Numbered from the stretch's first letter, positions 10,901 through 19,281 are shown. The stretch is DNA of 64,000 bases from Bacillus_AB infantis_B (GCF_008180445.1 NZ_VTER01000002.1:248001-312000); one strand, 5' to 3'. Numbers and translations: made by a program. The notes: generated from the letters alone by a model not told the origin.

Positions 10901-10954
10901 TTTATTAAGAAAAAAGAACCGATTCCTAAAGATAAAAGTAACCATTCGATATGA
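7913..10954 (+). CDS. RND efflux permease (SwrC/YerP-like)
   Basis: A 1013-residue resistance-nodulation-division transporter. The N-terminal helix is followed by a porter domain, a TM block near 330-480, a second porter domain, and a final TM block near 825-985. That duplicated layout is typical of AcrB-type pumps. GLGIALGMIVDSSIVIMESI and ILIGIVVNNGILLIDRI are the paired TM4/TM10 regions that carry the proton relay. In Bacillus such pumps (SwrC) export lipopeptides and confer surfactin resistance, which would fit the peptide cluster upstream; that link is only an inference. No membrane-fusion partner is encoded beside it. GGAAGGGA precedes the ATG. Confidence 0.92.
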   Translation: MGWLKLLLERKLIVGFSLLLLIVISVVFIEKLENQFYPEINYDTATISAYAENIPALDVEEKITFPIEEKIGGIEGINSFESTSSEGLSTIKVTFQEDHGDEAFNHLKEAMSEIQSELPMVNELETLRSTTSQFYEMFMDLHDGDISTMTAFAESTLKPRLEALPEVLKVRVVGQNEKSVEIKLNQEQMKRYNLEYNDIETILKQHNSNVSFGKNIEDVDQTALRWDTSLQTVEQIKDIIIPAGQGVVFLNNIAEITVEETRNNQELWRDGSADYVWVSIGRTNGVTQAEMTDAVRSELKKIKQEGHVEGFSLEETIVQSDFVKDSIGSLQMNVIYGGILVVIVLLLVLRNFGATAIIGMSIPVTVLLTFLLMALFDLSVNLISILGLGIALGMIVDSSIVIMESIYKKKEQGLDDRTATLLGTKEVFTPVLASTLTTMTVFLPIGLISGEIGEFAKILSIVIVLSQITSAIISFTLIPVLSEKFLKVKKKEGVKKENQLLSRYNRYIDWMSKNTKRKLGVMFLFLLVTASSLLLTLAVPVTLVPDFYNRQAEFYVGLEQNTTPEDRERVAQGISEFLSETPDIAGYNVRKLDRNRMYIYVKMTPEDKATKTQDEINKSIHENLRKMSQDYPVTASGSVTYPIQISVKGTEYDQIQAVTEGLIAELSKIDGVQGLTSTLENSQAEKMVRINRTNLLEDRLSPSDIKEELDLLSSSESLGSVPYEGTKVPVNLSFDANLHEQGTLEDITISTINGDEPLSKYITYEDVSSPYEIKHQNGERTIQVVGDIAGRDMGAVSSDIEKTVNQYKLDPGYSIDIGGGIQQQQENSKEMYLVLVLALLLVFAIMSIQFNSLIHPIVVMFVIPLTLTGVLIGLFITQTELNLLSAMGMLILIGIVVNNGILLIDRIKQLRLEKMPRYESIKAACKERIRPIFITFITTVFGAIPLAITTGHAGQYQKPMAIALIFGLSFSVLVTLLFVPVVYVLFEDSISKIKRIFIKKKEPIPKDKSNHSI

Positions 10955-10963
10955 TAAAAGCCA

Positions 10964-10998
10964 GGAACCCCGTATAGAAGTATGGGGTTCTATTTTTG
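10964..10998 (+). terminator. Terminator of the RND gene
   Basis: The stem GAACCCC/GGGGTTC around a 12-base loop is followed by TATTTTTG. Confidence 0.75.
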
Positions 10999-11206
10999 AG
11001 GAATTACTTTCAAATTTATTCGGCCGTACACAAGTTCAACCAATAACTTTTAAACAACTTATTGAAAAAGTACAGCTTGAAAAGTACTAATATCATCTGC
11101 TTTATTACATCTATTTTTCAATACCGGCGTCCATAAATCTAGACTAAAATTATAATTGATAAAAGTATCGTTTTTATCAATTATATTATTTGGAGGAATG
11201 AACTGT

Positions 11207-11965
11207 ATGAAAAAAAGTAGAAAAGCAGGTTTAAGTATTGCAATCGCTTTAGGACTTTCACTCTCATTCTCACCTTCCAGCTTTGCAAAACCCTCAGAGA
11301 CAAACACATACCTCAATGAAATTGTCGAACTCCAGCCTGGAACCACAAAAGAAGAAATTCTAAGCTCCATCCAAGACTATGCAAAATCTCAAGGTCTATC
11401 CAAGGACGAGGTTATTAAGATGGTACACTCTGAATTGATTCGTGATAAAGAAGAAGGCGACAAAATAGCGAAGGAAAATGATAACGAAAAGAAAGATATT
11501 GTTGTTTTCGGAGGTTCCGCTGGTTCCTATACTCTTCCAATGAGCAGTAAAGGAAACATTTATTATACTGACTCTTACACAGCCTACTATAACCATGGAC
11601 ATGTAGGGATGTACTCAGCTTCTGATAAATTAATTGAAGCTGTTCCAGGTGATGGAGTCCGCCAGATTAAATATAATGGGCGGAATGTTGAGAAAAACAG
11701 CATCATACAAAAAGTGAATGTTACCTCTACTCAAAAAAGTAATGCTGCCGACTGGGCAGTGAGTCAAGTAGGTTCGTCTTATTCATTTAATTTTGCGACC
11801 AATAGACTGACAGGGCATGATGGAGACAAAAATTGCTCGAAGCTGTTATGGTCTGCATTTACCCTGAAAGCCAATATTGATATTGATAATAATGGTGGAA
11901 TGGGTGTCTATCCACGTGATATTACAGCATCATCTTACACTAGTACAATTGCTACTATCAATTAA
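11207..11965 (+). CDS. Secreted YiiX/NlpC-like papain-fold cysteine hydrolase
   Basis: A 252-residue protein with a clear signal peptide (MKKSRKAG, a hydrophobic run to ~26, cleavage near SSFAKP). A helical acidic stretch follows (35-100), then a permuted papain-like domain: GHVGMYSAS supplies the histidine and NCSKLLWSAF the cysteine. This arrangement is typical of YiiX/YebB-like enzymes acting on amide or ester bonds, often in cell envelopes. The ATG at 11207 was preferred to an upstream TTG because GGAGGA sits about 10 bases before it. It is a single-gene unit between two terminators. Confidence 0.75.
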   Translation: MKKSRKAGLSIAIALGLSLSFSPSSFAKPSETNTYLNEIVELQPGTTKEEILSSIQDYAKSQGLSKDEVIKMVHSELIRDKEEGDKIAKENDNEKKDIVVFGGSAGSYTLPMSSKGNIYYTDSYTAYYNHGHVGMYSASDKLIEAVPGDGVRQIKYNGRNVEKNSIIQKVNVTSTQKSNAADWAVSQVGSSYSFNFATNRLTGHDGDKNCSKLLWSAFTLKANIDIDNNGGMGVYPRDITASSYTSTIATIN

Positions 11966-11973
11966 TAGAAAGG

Positions 11974-12010
11974 AATACACTTATGGCTTATTGCTCATAA
12001 GTGTATTTTC
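11974..12010 (+). terminator. Terminator after the YiiX-like gene
   Basis: A 12-base stem, AATACACTTATG/CATAAGTGTATT, is followed by TTC. Confidence 0.7.
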
Positions 12011-12041
12011 TTGTTAACACCAAATAAGAAAGGGGTTCCGT

Positions 12042-13202
12042 ATGAAGAAAAAATTGACTTTGATGGTTGGTATATTCGCTGGATTACTTCTACTTACAGG
12101 TTTGTATTTTCTATTTATAAATGACTCTGGCAAGGCAAGTGAAAATGACCTGGACAAGGTTGACTTTTTGAAGGACAAAAAGGCTGCAGTGTATTTATCA
12201 ACCACAGCGGATCAAGATACATATGGCGGCGGAAAAAGCATAGCGGTTTTCATCAATAAAAAGGGTGCTCCTGTTTCATTTGAAATGGAGGGGCTGGAGC
12301 TGGGCAGCATCGGCATAAAAGAAAATGAAGTTCTTTTAGAAGATAAGAAGAACTTTTATAAAATTGCAGAAGGATTTGAAAAGATACAGAGAGAGGACTA
12401 CCAGCACACTGGCGATCATATTGGCATTCTGGAAAATAGAAATAGCTTTTACGCACTTTTTAATTCGGGTTATGACAAAGAGGCTGGAGGTTATCGTTCT
12501 GATTATTATTGGGAGGAAAACGGTGAATTCGAAAAAGGGACAATTCCATTTTTTATAGAAGCATCTGTTATATATAGAGATAGTCTATACACCCTATCCT
12601 CTAGTGAAAATGATGAAAGTTATGTGCTCAGCGAAGTTAAGCTTAAGAAGGACACGCCGATGAAAACGATTGTGGAGATTGGAAAGAAGGAGAACAGCAC
12701 AACGTTTGGGCAACTGCAGGCGGATGAGAAGAGTATATACTTTATTAGGCAAACAAGGAATATAACAGAAATGGTCACCGTAGACAAAAAGTCAGGCGAG
12801 CATTTTTCTGCTGAAGTTGCAACATATTCCAATGATGATGAAACTCTCTATCAGCAAACTCCATTTAGTTTTAAACGATGTTTTTTTCTATATAATGAGC
12901 ATTTATATTTTGCAGATGGCTTTGGTGATGTATATCGTATACCAAAAGAGGGAGGTGAAGGTACAAAAGTATTTTCTTTACCGGCAAAGAGCCTGGAAGG
13001 CAGTTTAGAAGTGTTTCAACAAAATGGCCACCTTTATCTCTTTACTTTAAATCATAAAAACAATTCTGCAAAAATTGAACAATACACACTCTCGAATGGG
13101 AAAAAAAGTGGGGAGCTAAAGATAAATGATTTTCCAAATATGAATAATATTAATACTAAAATGTATTTGTATGATTTTGTAATGCTTGAAGACCTGGAGT
13201 AA
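12042..13202 (+). CDS. Membrane-anchored hypothetical protein, propeller-like
   Basis: 386 residues. Residues 8-27 form a single uncleaved membrane anchor, and the rest is extracytoplasmic. The body has repeating beta-rich segments with recurring aromatic and glycine positions (LYTLSSS, IYFIRQT, LYFADGFGD, LYLFTLN). That spacing is reminiscent of a beta-propeller such as DUF5050-type proteins. No enzyme motif is visible and I do not recognise the family. GAAAGGGG precedes the ATG. Confidence 0.7.
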   Translation: MKKKLTLMVGIFAGLLLLTGLYFLFINDSGKASENDLDKVDFLKDKKAAVYLSTTADQDTYGGGKSIAVFINKKGAPVSFEMEGLELGSIGIKENEVLLEDKKNFYKIAEGFEKIQREDYQHTGDHIGILENRNSFYALFNSGYDKEAGGYRSDYYWEENGEFEKGTIPFFIEASVIYRDSLYTLSSSENDESYVLSEVKLKKDTPMKTIVEIGKKENSTTFGQLQADEKSIYFIRQTRNITEMVTVDKKSGEHFSAEVATYSNDDETLYQQTPFSFKRCFFLYNEHLYFADGFGDVYRIPKEGGEGTKVFSLPAKSLEGSLEVFQQNGHLYLFTLNHKNNSAKIEQYTLSNGKKSGELKINDFPNMNNINTKMYLYDFVMLEDLE

Positions 13203-13215
13203 TATTCAGGTCTTC
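13188..13215 (+). terminator. Hairpin overlapping the stop of the propeller-like gene
   Basis: GAAGACCTG/CAGGTCTTC forms a 9-base stem spanning the TAA. There is no T run, so termination is weakly supported. Confidence 0.35.
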
Positions 13216-13312
13216 TATGGTTCCTGGAAATACATAACATGAAAAAGGCATAGAAGCAGTTACTCGAAATACTCTCTGGTTAAGGACGTTTCGGGATAAC
13301 GAGCAAAGTTAG

Positions 13313-13477
13313 TCAATTTTTTAACTCTACTTTACTTTCATTATATAAGTTTGCAAATACACCTTGAGACTCTTTATCAATTATTTGATAAGCAGAATAT
13401 ACATATAAAATTCTTCTTACTTCCTCAGGGGAATATTGATCCTTAATATCCTCTATTAATTTTCTCCATTCTTCCAA
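13313..13477 (-). CDS. Small hypothetical ORF (54 aa), possibly a gene remnant
   Basis: Reading the minus strand from a TTG at 13477 gives 54 charged, helix-prone residues with normal coding composition (EEWRKLIEDIKD, EEVRRILYVYSAY, near the end ESKVELKN). The frame is open a few codons further upstream to a TAA, but no better start or Shine-Dalgarno site is present. It is either a real small protein or the tail of a lost gene. Confidence 0.3.
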   Translation of the reverse strand: MEEWRKLIEDIKDQYSPEEVRRILYVYSAYQIIDKESQGVFANLYNESKVELKN

Positions 13478-13502
13478 ATTATATACACCACTTTCAGTTT
13501 AG

Positions 13503-13780
13503 TAATCTACCCTAAATGATAATAGAAAATTCTTACAATATCAACATGATCATTACCAGTCTATGGGAATGTTCATAAAGAAATAATATCAACATTTCAT
13601 TTAGGAGCATTACACATCTTTGGATCGCCCGGGGATTACAGCAGAAAGAATCACCAGGACATAATAGTGTAAGAACTCATATTAGAACCCGCAAAGAGAC
13701 CTGACGAAAGAGGCTGCATCAAGTAAAATAAACCCAAAGAGCTGCAGCGGCTGCTGCAAAAAAGAAAGGCAGGCAACCCG
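13503..13780. other. Intergenic stretch without supported features
   Basis: No ORF, hairpin with T run or repeat that I can support was seen between the small minus-strand ORF and the gene at 13781. Confidence 0.5.
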
Positions 13781-14140
13781 GTGCTAAAATGGCTGAGTAA
13801 ATACATCAAATTCGAAACAACAAAAAAATGGGGCTACACCTACAAAAAGTCCGGCAATGGTGTGAGTGTGTCCTACAAAACCTTTACCGGTACAGATTTT
13901 TATAATTTCACATTCAAAAAGGGAGCCGAGGTTACGATTTCCTGCGAGGCAGTGGTTGAAGAGGGAGAACTGACGATTGAATGGAATGATGGAAGAGAGA
14001 TGATATGGAGGAAGACTTTTAAAGAAAGCGGGAAGGAAACTTTTACAGCGGCGGCCTCAAGCCGGCTTCATGGCGTTAACCTGATAGGTGCTGATACTAG
14101 AGGCAGCTGTAGGGTTGAGTTTACCGATACGAAGGTTTAA
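13781..14140 (+). CDS. Hypothetical beta-rich small protein
   Basis: 119 residues starting at GTG. No signal peptide or membrane segment is seen. Alternating hydrophobic/polar strands (GVSVSYKTF, DFYNFTF, EVTISCEA, ELTIEWND) suggest a beta-sandwich. The start is uncertain because no good ribosome binding site precedes it. I do not recognise the family. Confidence 0.5.
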   Translation: MLKWLSKYIKFETTKKWGYTYKKSGNGVSVSYKTFTGTDFYNFTFKKGAEVTISCEAVVEEGELTIEWNDGREMIWRKTFKESGKETFTAAASSRLHGVNLIGADTRGSCRVEFTDTKV

Positions 14141-14149
14141 TATCTCCAC

Positions 14150-14185
14150 AAAAAAAGCCCAGAACACAGCGCTCTGAGCTTTTTT
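14150..14185. terminator. Bidirectional terminator between convergent genes
   Basis: AAAAGCCCAGA/TCTGAGCTTTTTT with A and T runs on either side serves the convergent 13781(+) and 14185(-) genes. Confidence 0.7.
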
Positions 14186-14499
14186 CAATCCTTCTCATCT
14201 GTATAAATACGTAATGCCCCAATGACAAACACAACCGGAAGAATCACCACACCCAATCGGAAAGGGCCGATGTCCAGTGTCATGAGCAATATAAAAACGG
14301 GCAGTGCAATCATCATAAACACTGAAGCAAATTTAGTATAGCGGATTGCAGCTTCGGAAACTTCAGGTTCTTCACTATACATCCATCGCTTCCCCCAGAG
14401 CATACTTTCCTCAGCGTTAAAATAAGTCCACAGCAGTAAGGCATAGACAGGGATCATGAAGACAATAAGCAGATATGCTTCAACTATATGATCAACCAT
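14185..14499 (-). CDS. Small membrane protein, hypothetical
   Basis: 104 residues with three hydrophobic helices (approximately 4-26, 56-74, 80-96) and a charged loop WGKRWMYSEEPEVSEA between the first two. It lies downstream of yfkAB in the same direction, with about 60 bases between. No known family is recognised. Confidence 0.55.
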   Translation of the reverse strand: MVDHIVEAYLLIVFMIPVYALLLWTYFNAEESMLWGKRWMYSEEPEVSEAAIRYTKFASVFMMIALPVFILLMTLDIGPFRLGVVILPVVFVIGALRIYTDEKD

Positions 14500-14559
14500 A
14501 AGCGGCCTCCCAAGTTTGTCTTACTATTCATACGGGGTGCCTCCTGGAAAAGTTCCACA

Positions 14560-15675
14560 TTATATCCGCGAACTGTTCTTCTGAAAATCAACATCCTGAT
14601 AATAACTGTTCTTCACCAATACATTCGGGCCAAGGCATTTGACGGCCGGACAGTGGCAGTTGAGTTCAGCTGCGAGCTTTGTTTCCTGCCAGCTGTTAAA
14701 GATGTCAGGCAGGGCATCCCTCTGGATATTGCCAAGCGCAGGGGTGTCGCCGAAGTCGGTTACGATGACATCGCCTGTGAAGATATTGACGTTGAGCCGG
14801 GATCGGCCGTCCGGGTCATTGCGGACGGTGATATTTTTGCTGCTGTACAAGCGCTTCAGGAGCTCCAGGTCCTCGTCGCTCGTGCTGCACGGATAAAACG
14901 GCAGGGTGCCGAACAGCATCCAGGTGTTTTCGTCCCTCACATCAAGGAGGTGGTGAATTGCCTTCCTGATTTCATCAAGATTCAAAGTTTCCAGTGATGA
15001 AGCAAAATCTGATGGGTACATAGGGTGAATCTCATGCCTCTGGCATTTCATTTCCTCAGTAATCTGTTTATGTATGCTTTCCAGATAGGGGAGGGTACGC
15101 TTGTTGAGCATGGTTTCCGCAGACACCATGACACCGGCATCGACCAGGGCGCGGCTGTTTTCGATCATCCGGTGGAACAGCCTGACGCGCTGCTCTCTTG
15201 TCGGCTTCCGCTCCATCATCGCGAAGCCGCCTTCAATGAAGTCCTCTTCTGTTCCCCAGTTATGGGAAATATGCAGCACATCCAGGTAAGGGGCGATCAG
15301 CTCGTATCTGTCCATATCCAGTGTCAGATTGCTGTTCATCTGGGTGCGGACACCGCGCTCGGATGCATATTTGAGAAGTGGCAGCACATAATTCTCCACC
15401 GATTTTTTTGAAAGCATCGGTTCTCCGCCTGTGATGCTGATTGAGCGGAGGGCAGGGATTTCCTCAAGGCGCTTCAGCAGCAGGGGGAGGGGCAGGGCAT
15501 TCGGGTCCTTTGGCTGCAGTGTATAGCCGACGGCGCAATGCTCGCATCTCATGTTGCAGAGAACTGTAGTTGTAAATTCAATATTGGTTAATGTCAGCTT
15601 GTTATATTGTTCCATATCCATATAAGCTTCCCATGGATCATGGCTCGGTGTAATGCTTGTTTTTTCAATAATCAT
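14560..15675 (-). CDS. yfkAB: Radical SAM protein YfkAB
   Basis: 371 residues. The radical SAM cluster motif CNMRCEHC binds the 4Fe-4S cluster; SITGGEP is the glycine-rich SAM contact. The C-terminal NCHCPAVKC is the second cysteine set that defines the YfkAB family. The ATG at 15675 was chosen because AAGGAGAT sits 5 bases upstream, rather than the longer ATG at 15708. The substrate of YfkAB is unknown. In B. subtilis the gene lies near pdaA, yfjP and yfjO, and the same neighbourhood is seen here. Confidence 0.88.
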   Translation of the reverse strand: MIIEKTSITPSHDPWEAYMDMEQYNKLTLTNIEFTTTVLCNMRCEHCAVGYTLQPKDPNALPLPLLLKRLEEIPALRSISITGGEPMLSKKSVENYVLPLLKYASERGVRTQMNSNLTLDMDRYELIAPYLDVLHISHNWGTEEDFIEGGFAMMERKPTREQRVRLFHRMIENSRALVDAGVMVSAETMLNKRTLPYLESIHKQITEEMKCQRHEIHPMYPSDFASSLETLNLDEIRKAIHHLLDVRDENTWMLFGTLPFYPCSTSDEDLELLKRLYSSKNITVRNDPDGRSRLNVNIFTGDVIVTDFGDTPALGNIQRDALPDIFNSWQETKLAAELNCHCPAVKCLGPNVLVKNSYYQDVDFQKNSSRI

Positions 15676-15763
15676 GCGGTATCTCCTTCTAAAAATGTCC
15701 TTAATCATTACTATGCCGTGAAGCCTATGTCAATGATTTTTTGCGTCCCTCTGAAAAATCATA

Positions 15764-15789
15764 GTTTATGAATCTCTCAAAATGGGAAA
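15764..15789 (+). promoter_or_regulatory. Sigma-B type promoter upstream of the YtxH-like gene
   Basis: GTTTAT, 14 bases, GGGAAA matches the sigma-B consensus (GTTTAA, N12-15, GGGWAW) with one mismatch. It ends 42 bases before the gene start, which suits a general stress protein. Confidence 0.65.
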
Positions 15790-15831
15790 TAACCTAGTAA
15801 TGATAGCATAAATCAAGAGGAGGAATGCAAG

Positions 15832-16695
15832 ATGGCACAGCAATTTGGCAGTACGAATACGAATTCTGAAAATACTGGAACGAGCGCGGGTGTATCTGTA
15901 CCAGGAACTGGAACAAGCGCGGAATCAAGAACAGGTACAAGCTCAAACACAGGCATGTCAACAAGCGTGAACCCTGACACTTCGAGCACCAATTCAGGTA
16001 CAGGCTCAAACTTTAGTACAGGTACAAGCTCAAGTTCAAGCTTCAGCTCAGGCTCAAATTCAAGCAACCACTACGGCTCAACGAATGACAACAGCAAGCT
16101 CCTGAAAGGGATTGTGCTTGGCGGGATTGTCGGCGGAGCCCTTGCCCTGCTCGATACTTCAACACGCAACAAGGTAATGGGCACTGCGACTGACCTGAAG
16201 GATTCTTCTATGAAAATGTTCAATGAAGTAAAGGAAAATCCTGGCGAAGCCAAGGATAATATGATCAGCCAATTCAAGTCTGCATCTTCGACTTTGAAAG
16301 AAGCGATCAGCGATGCCCAGAAGCTGTACGAGCGCGTTAATAATGACGTATTCGGAAAAGTGAATGAGTTTAAGGGCATGTCAGGTGATGCGAAGTCTAA
16401 CTTCCAAGACGCGAAAAGCGGTCTCATGGACGCAAAGGACGATTTGATGGATATCGGCAGCAAGGTAAAAGATGCCGGCTCTGAACTGGTTGAAAGCCCA
16501 GTGGGCGGTTCAGGCTCATCTGACAGCACAAGCTCGTCAAACAGCTCTGACAGCTCATCCTCAACTTCAAACAGCAGCAAGTCAAACACTTCAAGCTCAA
16601 CTGGCTCAAATGGAACAACTGCGTTCTCAAGTGATTCCAGCAAGAGCACAGCGACTGCAACTCCATCTACTCAAAAGAACAGCAAAAACCTTTAA
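15832..16695 (+). CDS. YtxH-like general stress protein with Ser-rich tails
   Basis: 287 residues in three parts. A Ser/Thr/Gly/Asn-rich N-terminus (1-82) comes first. A central YtxH-like part has a glycine-rich membrane segment (LKGIVLGGIVGGALALL, ~87-103), then coiled-coil-prone amphipathic helices (110-220). The C-terminus is again Ser-rich and low complexity. GGAGG precedes the ATG and a sigma-B promoter lies upstream. YtxH proteins are stress-induced and of unclear function; the two long disordered tails are longer than usual. Confidence 0.7.
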   Translation: MAQQFGSTNTNSENTGTSAGVSVPGTGTSAESRTGTSSNTGMSTSVNPDTSSTNSGTGSNFSTGTSSSSSFSSGSNSSNHYGSTNDNSKLLKGIVLGGIVGGALALLDTSTRNKVMGTATDLKDSSMKMFNEVKENPGEAKDNMISQFKSASSTLKEAISDAQKLYERVNNDVFGKVNEFKGMSGDAKSNFQDAKSGLMDAKDDLMDIGSKVKDAGSELVESPVGGSGSSDSTSSSNSSDSSSSTSNSSKSNTSSSTGSNGTTAFSSDSSKSTATATPSTQKNSKNL

Positions 16696-16713
16696 TAGAT
16701 CATATCATCCAGG

Positions 16714-16741
16714 GGCGGCATCAATCAGATGCCGCCTTTTT
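16714..16741 (+). terminator. Terminator of the YtxH-like gene
   Basis: The perfect 9-base stem GGCGGCATC/GATGCCGCC is followed by TTTTT. Confidence 0.9.
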
Positions 16742-16864
16742 GTGCGTGAATTACATTATCTGGCCATGCTGGAAACTTCTTAACTGCCGCTCTTCGTTTC
16801 TCTTTTGAAGAGAAGGGGTATTGATTGATACAAGAGTAAAGCCAATTGTACTGGAGGAATATAG

Positions 16865-18553
16865 ATGATGTTTCGCAAAGGCAAGAACATGACAGCGGAG
16901 GATGAAAAAACTTCACACGAAAGGGAGAGTGCAGAAGGAACGAAAGCGATGGTGGCGGCGCCGCACCATGTCGCAGCCGATATCGGCGAGAAGATTTTAA
17001 AACAAGGCGGAAACGCGGTCGACGCGGTCATCGCCATTCAATTTGCCCTTAATGTCGTTGAGCCGATGATGACAGGCATCGGCGGCAGCGGCTTCATGAT
17101 GGTCTATGACAACGAGAAGAAGGATACCAAAATCTACGACGGCCACACAAGAGCGCCTAAAGCGGCACATCCGAAAATGTTCCTCGATGAAAATGACGAG
17201 GTCATCCCGTTCCGTGAACGGAGCACACATGCCACAGCAGTCGGGGTTCCCGGCATCCTGAAGGCGATGGACGAGGCCCTTAAAGCGCACGGAACCATGA
17301 AGCTGGCCGACCTCATCCAGCCGGCCATCGATATTGCGGAAGAAGGAATTGAAGTTAACTGGGTGCTCGCTGAAGCGCTCGAGAATTTCCACTACCGCCT
17401 CGGCCAGCATGCGAAGGATTTCTTTATGCCCGAAGGAAAAGCCCTGAAGGAAGGCGACATTCTGGTAAAAAAGAAGCTGGCCAACACATTCAGGACCCTG
17501 CAGGAAAAAGGGGTTGAGGCTTTTTATGAAGGAGAAATTGCCGAAGCTATCATAGGGGCATTGAATGATCTCGACGGCTTTATGACACTGGATGATCTGA
17601 AAAACTACCGCGTAACGGTTGATGAGCCGATTTGGGGCGAATACCGCGGCTATAAGATTGCTTCTTCTGCGCCTCCAAGCGCCGGCGGACTGACAGTGAT
17701 CCAGATTCTCAAGCTTCTTGAAAAATTTGACCTCAAGCAATATGGTCCGAAATCATGGGAAAAGTACTATCTGTTCACAGAGGCCATGAGGATTGCGTTT
17801 TCCGATAAAATCGCCTTCAACACGGATCCGGAGTTCGAGGATATGCCGATCAAGGGCCTTCTTCACGATGACTATATAAAAGAGCGCCAGAAGCTGATCA
17901 ATTTTGAAAGAAGAAATGACGCAGTTGATTTCGGCAATCCGTGGAAATATGAAGACGGCGAGCCGAAAAAGGTAATCCGCCAGCCGGATGATCTGGAAAA
18001 GAGCGAAACGACGCACTTTACCGTCCGCGACCAGTGGGGCAATATTGCCGCTGTCACTTCGACGGTTGAACATCCATTTGGTTCAGGGATCTTCGTGCCG
18101 GACCATGGCTTTATGCTGAATAATGAGCTGACAGACTTTGATGCCAATCCTGGCGGCATCAACGAGGTAGAGCCTGAAAAGCGTCCGGTCAGCTGTAAAA
18201 GTCCTACAATTCTTTTCAAGGACGGTGAACCGGTCCTTACCCTCGGATCACCGGGCGGACCGACGATCATCGCATCTGTCTTCCAGACGATCGTCAATGT
18301 CATCGACTTTGGGATGGATCTGAAGGATGCTGTTGAAGAGCCGCGCATTTTCGCAGCCACCGGCCCGCTCGTTGAATGGGAGCCGGGAATCAGTATGGAA
18401 GCAAAGGGTGAATTGGAGTCCCGCGGATATGAATTCGGGGACAACCCGAGCCGGATCGGAAACGTCCAGGCTATTAAAATTGATAAAGAAGCAGGCAAGC
18501 TTTACGGTGCGGCTGATTCAAGCCGAGAAGGAAAAGCAGTCGGGCTGGAATAA
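16865..18553 (+). CDS. Gamma-glutamyltransferase (YwrD-like, no signal peptide)
   Basis: 562 residues, the usual length of the family. The autocatalytic threonine begins TTHFTVRDQWGN at about residue 380, with GSGIFVPDHGFMLNNELTDF after it and GSPGGPTI further on. No signal peptide is present: the N-terminus is charged, so the enzyme is probably cytosolic like B. subtilis YwrD rather than the secreted Ggt. It would cleave or transfer gamma-glutamyl groups of glutathione-like or other gamma-glutamyl compounds. GGAGGA precedes the ATG. Confidence 0.88.
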   Translation: MMFRKGKNMTAEDEKTSHERESAEGTKAMVAAPHHVAADIGEKILKQGGNAVDAVIAIQFALNVVEPMMTGIGGSGFMMVYDNEKKDTKIYDGHTRAPKAAHPKMFLDENDEVIPFRERSTHATAVGVPGILKAMDEALKAHGTMKLADLIQPAIDIAEEGIEVNWVLAEALENFHYRLGQHAKDFFMPEGKALKEGDILVKKKLANTFRTLQEKGVEAFYEGEIAEAIIGALNDLDGFMTLDDLKNYRVTVDEPIWGEYRGYKIASSAPPSAGGLTVIQILKLLEKFDLKQYGPKSWEKYYLFTEAMRIAFSDKIAFNTDPEFEDMPIKGLLHDDYIKERQKLINFERRNDAVDFGNPWKYEDGEPKKVIRQPDDLEKSETTHFTVRDQWGNIAAVTSTVEHPFGSGIFVPDHGFMLNNELTDFDANPGGINEVEPEKRPVSCKSPTILFKDGEPVLTLGSPGGPTIIASVFQTIVNVIDFGMDLKDAVEEPRIFAATGPLVEWEPGISMEAKGELESRGYEFGDNPSRIGNVQAIKIDKEAGKLYGAADSSREGKAVGLE

Positions 18554-18557
18554 TAAA

Positions 18558-18592
18558 AAACAGGCTGCCTTTCCCGGCAGCCTGTTTTTCTG
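18558..18592. terminator. Bidirectional terminator
   Basis: The stem CAGGCTGCC/GGCAGCCTG is flanked by AAAAAA and TTTTTC and lies between the convergent gamma-glutamyltransferase and DUF421 genes. Confidence 0.85.
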
Positions 18593-19105
18593 TTATTTTT
18601 TGCTGATATTCTGCAGGGTGGAGGATTCCTCTTTATCCGACTTCTTAAGGACCGAAAAAGATCCGTCGGACTCGAGCACAACCGCTTCTGCTTGTTCAAG
18701 CGAGGAGAGGCCCTGGCTTCTTGCCGCCTGGAGGATTTCCACTTCAAGCACACGCTCTTTCTTCATTTCATCGTGAAGATAGCTGCCTTTATAGTATAAA
18801 AGCGTCGGATTCGATTTGATCAGCTTGCTTACGGTCTTGCTATGGACAGAGGTCCAGGCCACCAGGTATTGAAGCCCGATGAGGACGCAAAAAGCGGTGA
18901 ATCCTTCGACCAATGCCACTTTTTTATTCAATAGAATCGTGGCGAGCGTCGAACCGAGTGCCACCGTCACAATCAGATCAAAGGCATTCATCTTGGACAG
19001 GGTCCGCTTTCCTGAAATACGGAGCACCAGAATAAGAAGAAGATAGCTGCATATCCCGACGATCACCGTTCTGTATATATTATCCCAGCTGTTAAAAAAC
19101 ATCAT
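18593..19105 (-). CDS. DUF421 membrane protein (YetF family)
   Basis: 170 residues. Three N-terminal membrane helices (approximately 10-30, 43-62, 68-85) are followed by a cytosolic domain carrying SKLIKSNPTLLYYKG and ARSQGLSSLEQAEAVVLESDGSFSVL, the conserved DUF421 core. YetF-like proteins are linked to spore and stress envelope functions in bacilli; the biochemical role is unknown. Confidence 0.85.
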   Translation of the reverse strand: MMFFNSWDNIYRTVIVGICSYLLLILVLRISGKRTLSKMNAFDLIVTVALGSTLATILLNKKVALVEGFTAFCVLIGLQYLVAWTSVHSKTVSKLIKSNPTLLYYKGSYLHDEMKKERVLEVEILQAARSQGLSSLEQAEAVVLESDGSFSVLKKSDKEESSTLQNISKK

Positions 19106-19241
19106 ATACCTCCCAGGAGTCTTTACTTAGCCTTTTTCCTCCCAGATTGCCGCTGAAACATCCGAAAGGTTTGGGATATACTAAAAACCGTCAGCATTTG
19201 CGAAAAATCGACTTTTCCGGTAAAGTAAAAAGAGCATTTCG

Positions 19242-19260
19242 GGTGCCTGCGACAGGCACC
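19242..19260. repeat. Short hairpin GGTGCCTG-CGA-CAGGCACC
   Basis: A perfect 8-base inverted repeat with a 3-base loop. Its arms are the outer arms of the long hairpin repeat found from 26.7 kb onward, so it may be a minimal member of the same family. It sits just upstream of the SE1561-type gene. Confidence 0.5.
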
Positions 19261-19281
19261 GGTATGAAAGGAGAGATTGCT

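Noticed and set aside
14488..14997. Plus-strand ORFs across the yfkAB region
   Set aside because: They are antisense to a well-supported radical SAM gene with a good start and all cysteines.
16071..16649. Minus-strand 192-residue ORF opposite the YtxH-like gene
   Set aside because: Its Ser/Leu-rich content mirrors the repetitive coding of the sense gene; the sense frame has the ribosome site and promoter.
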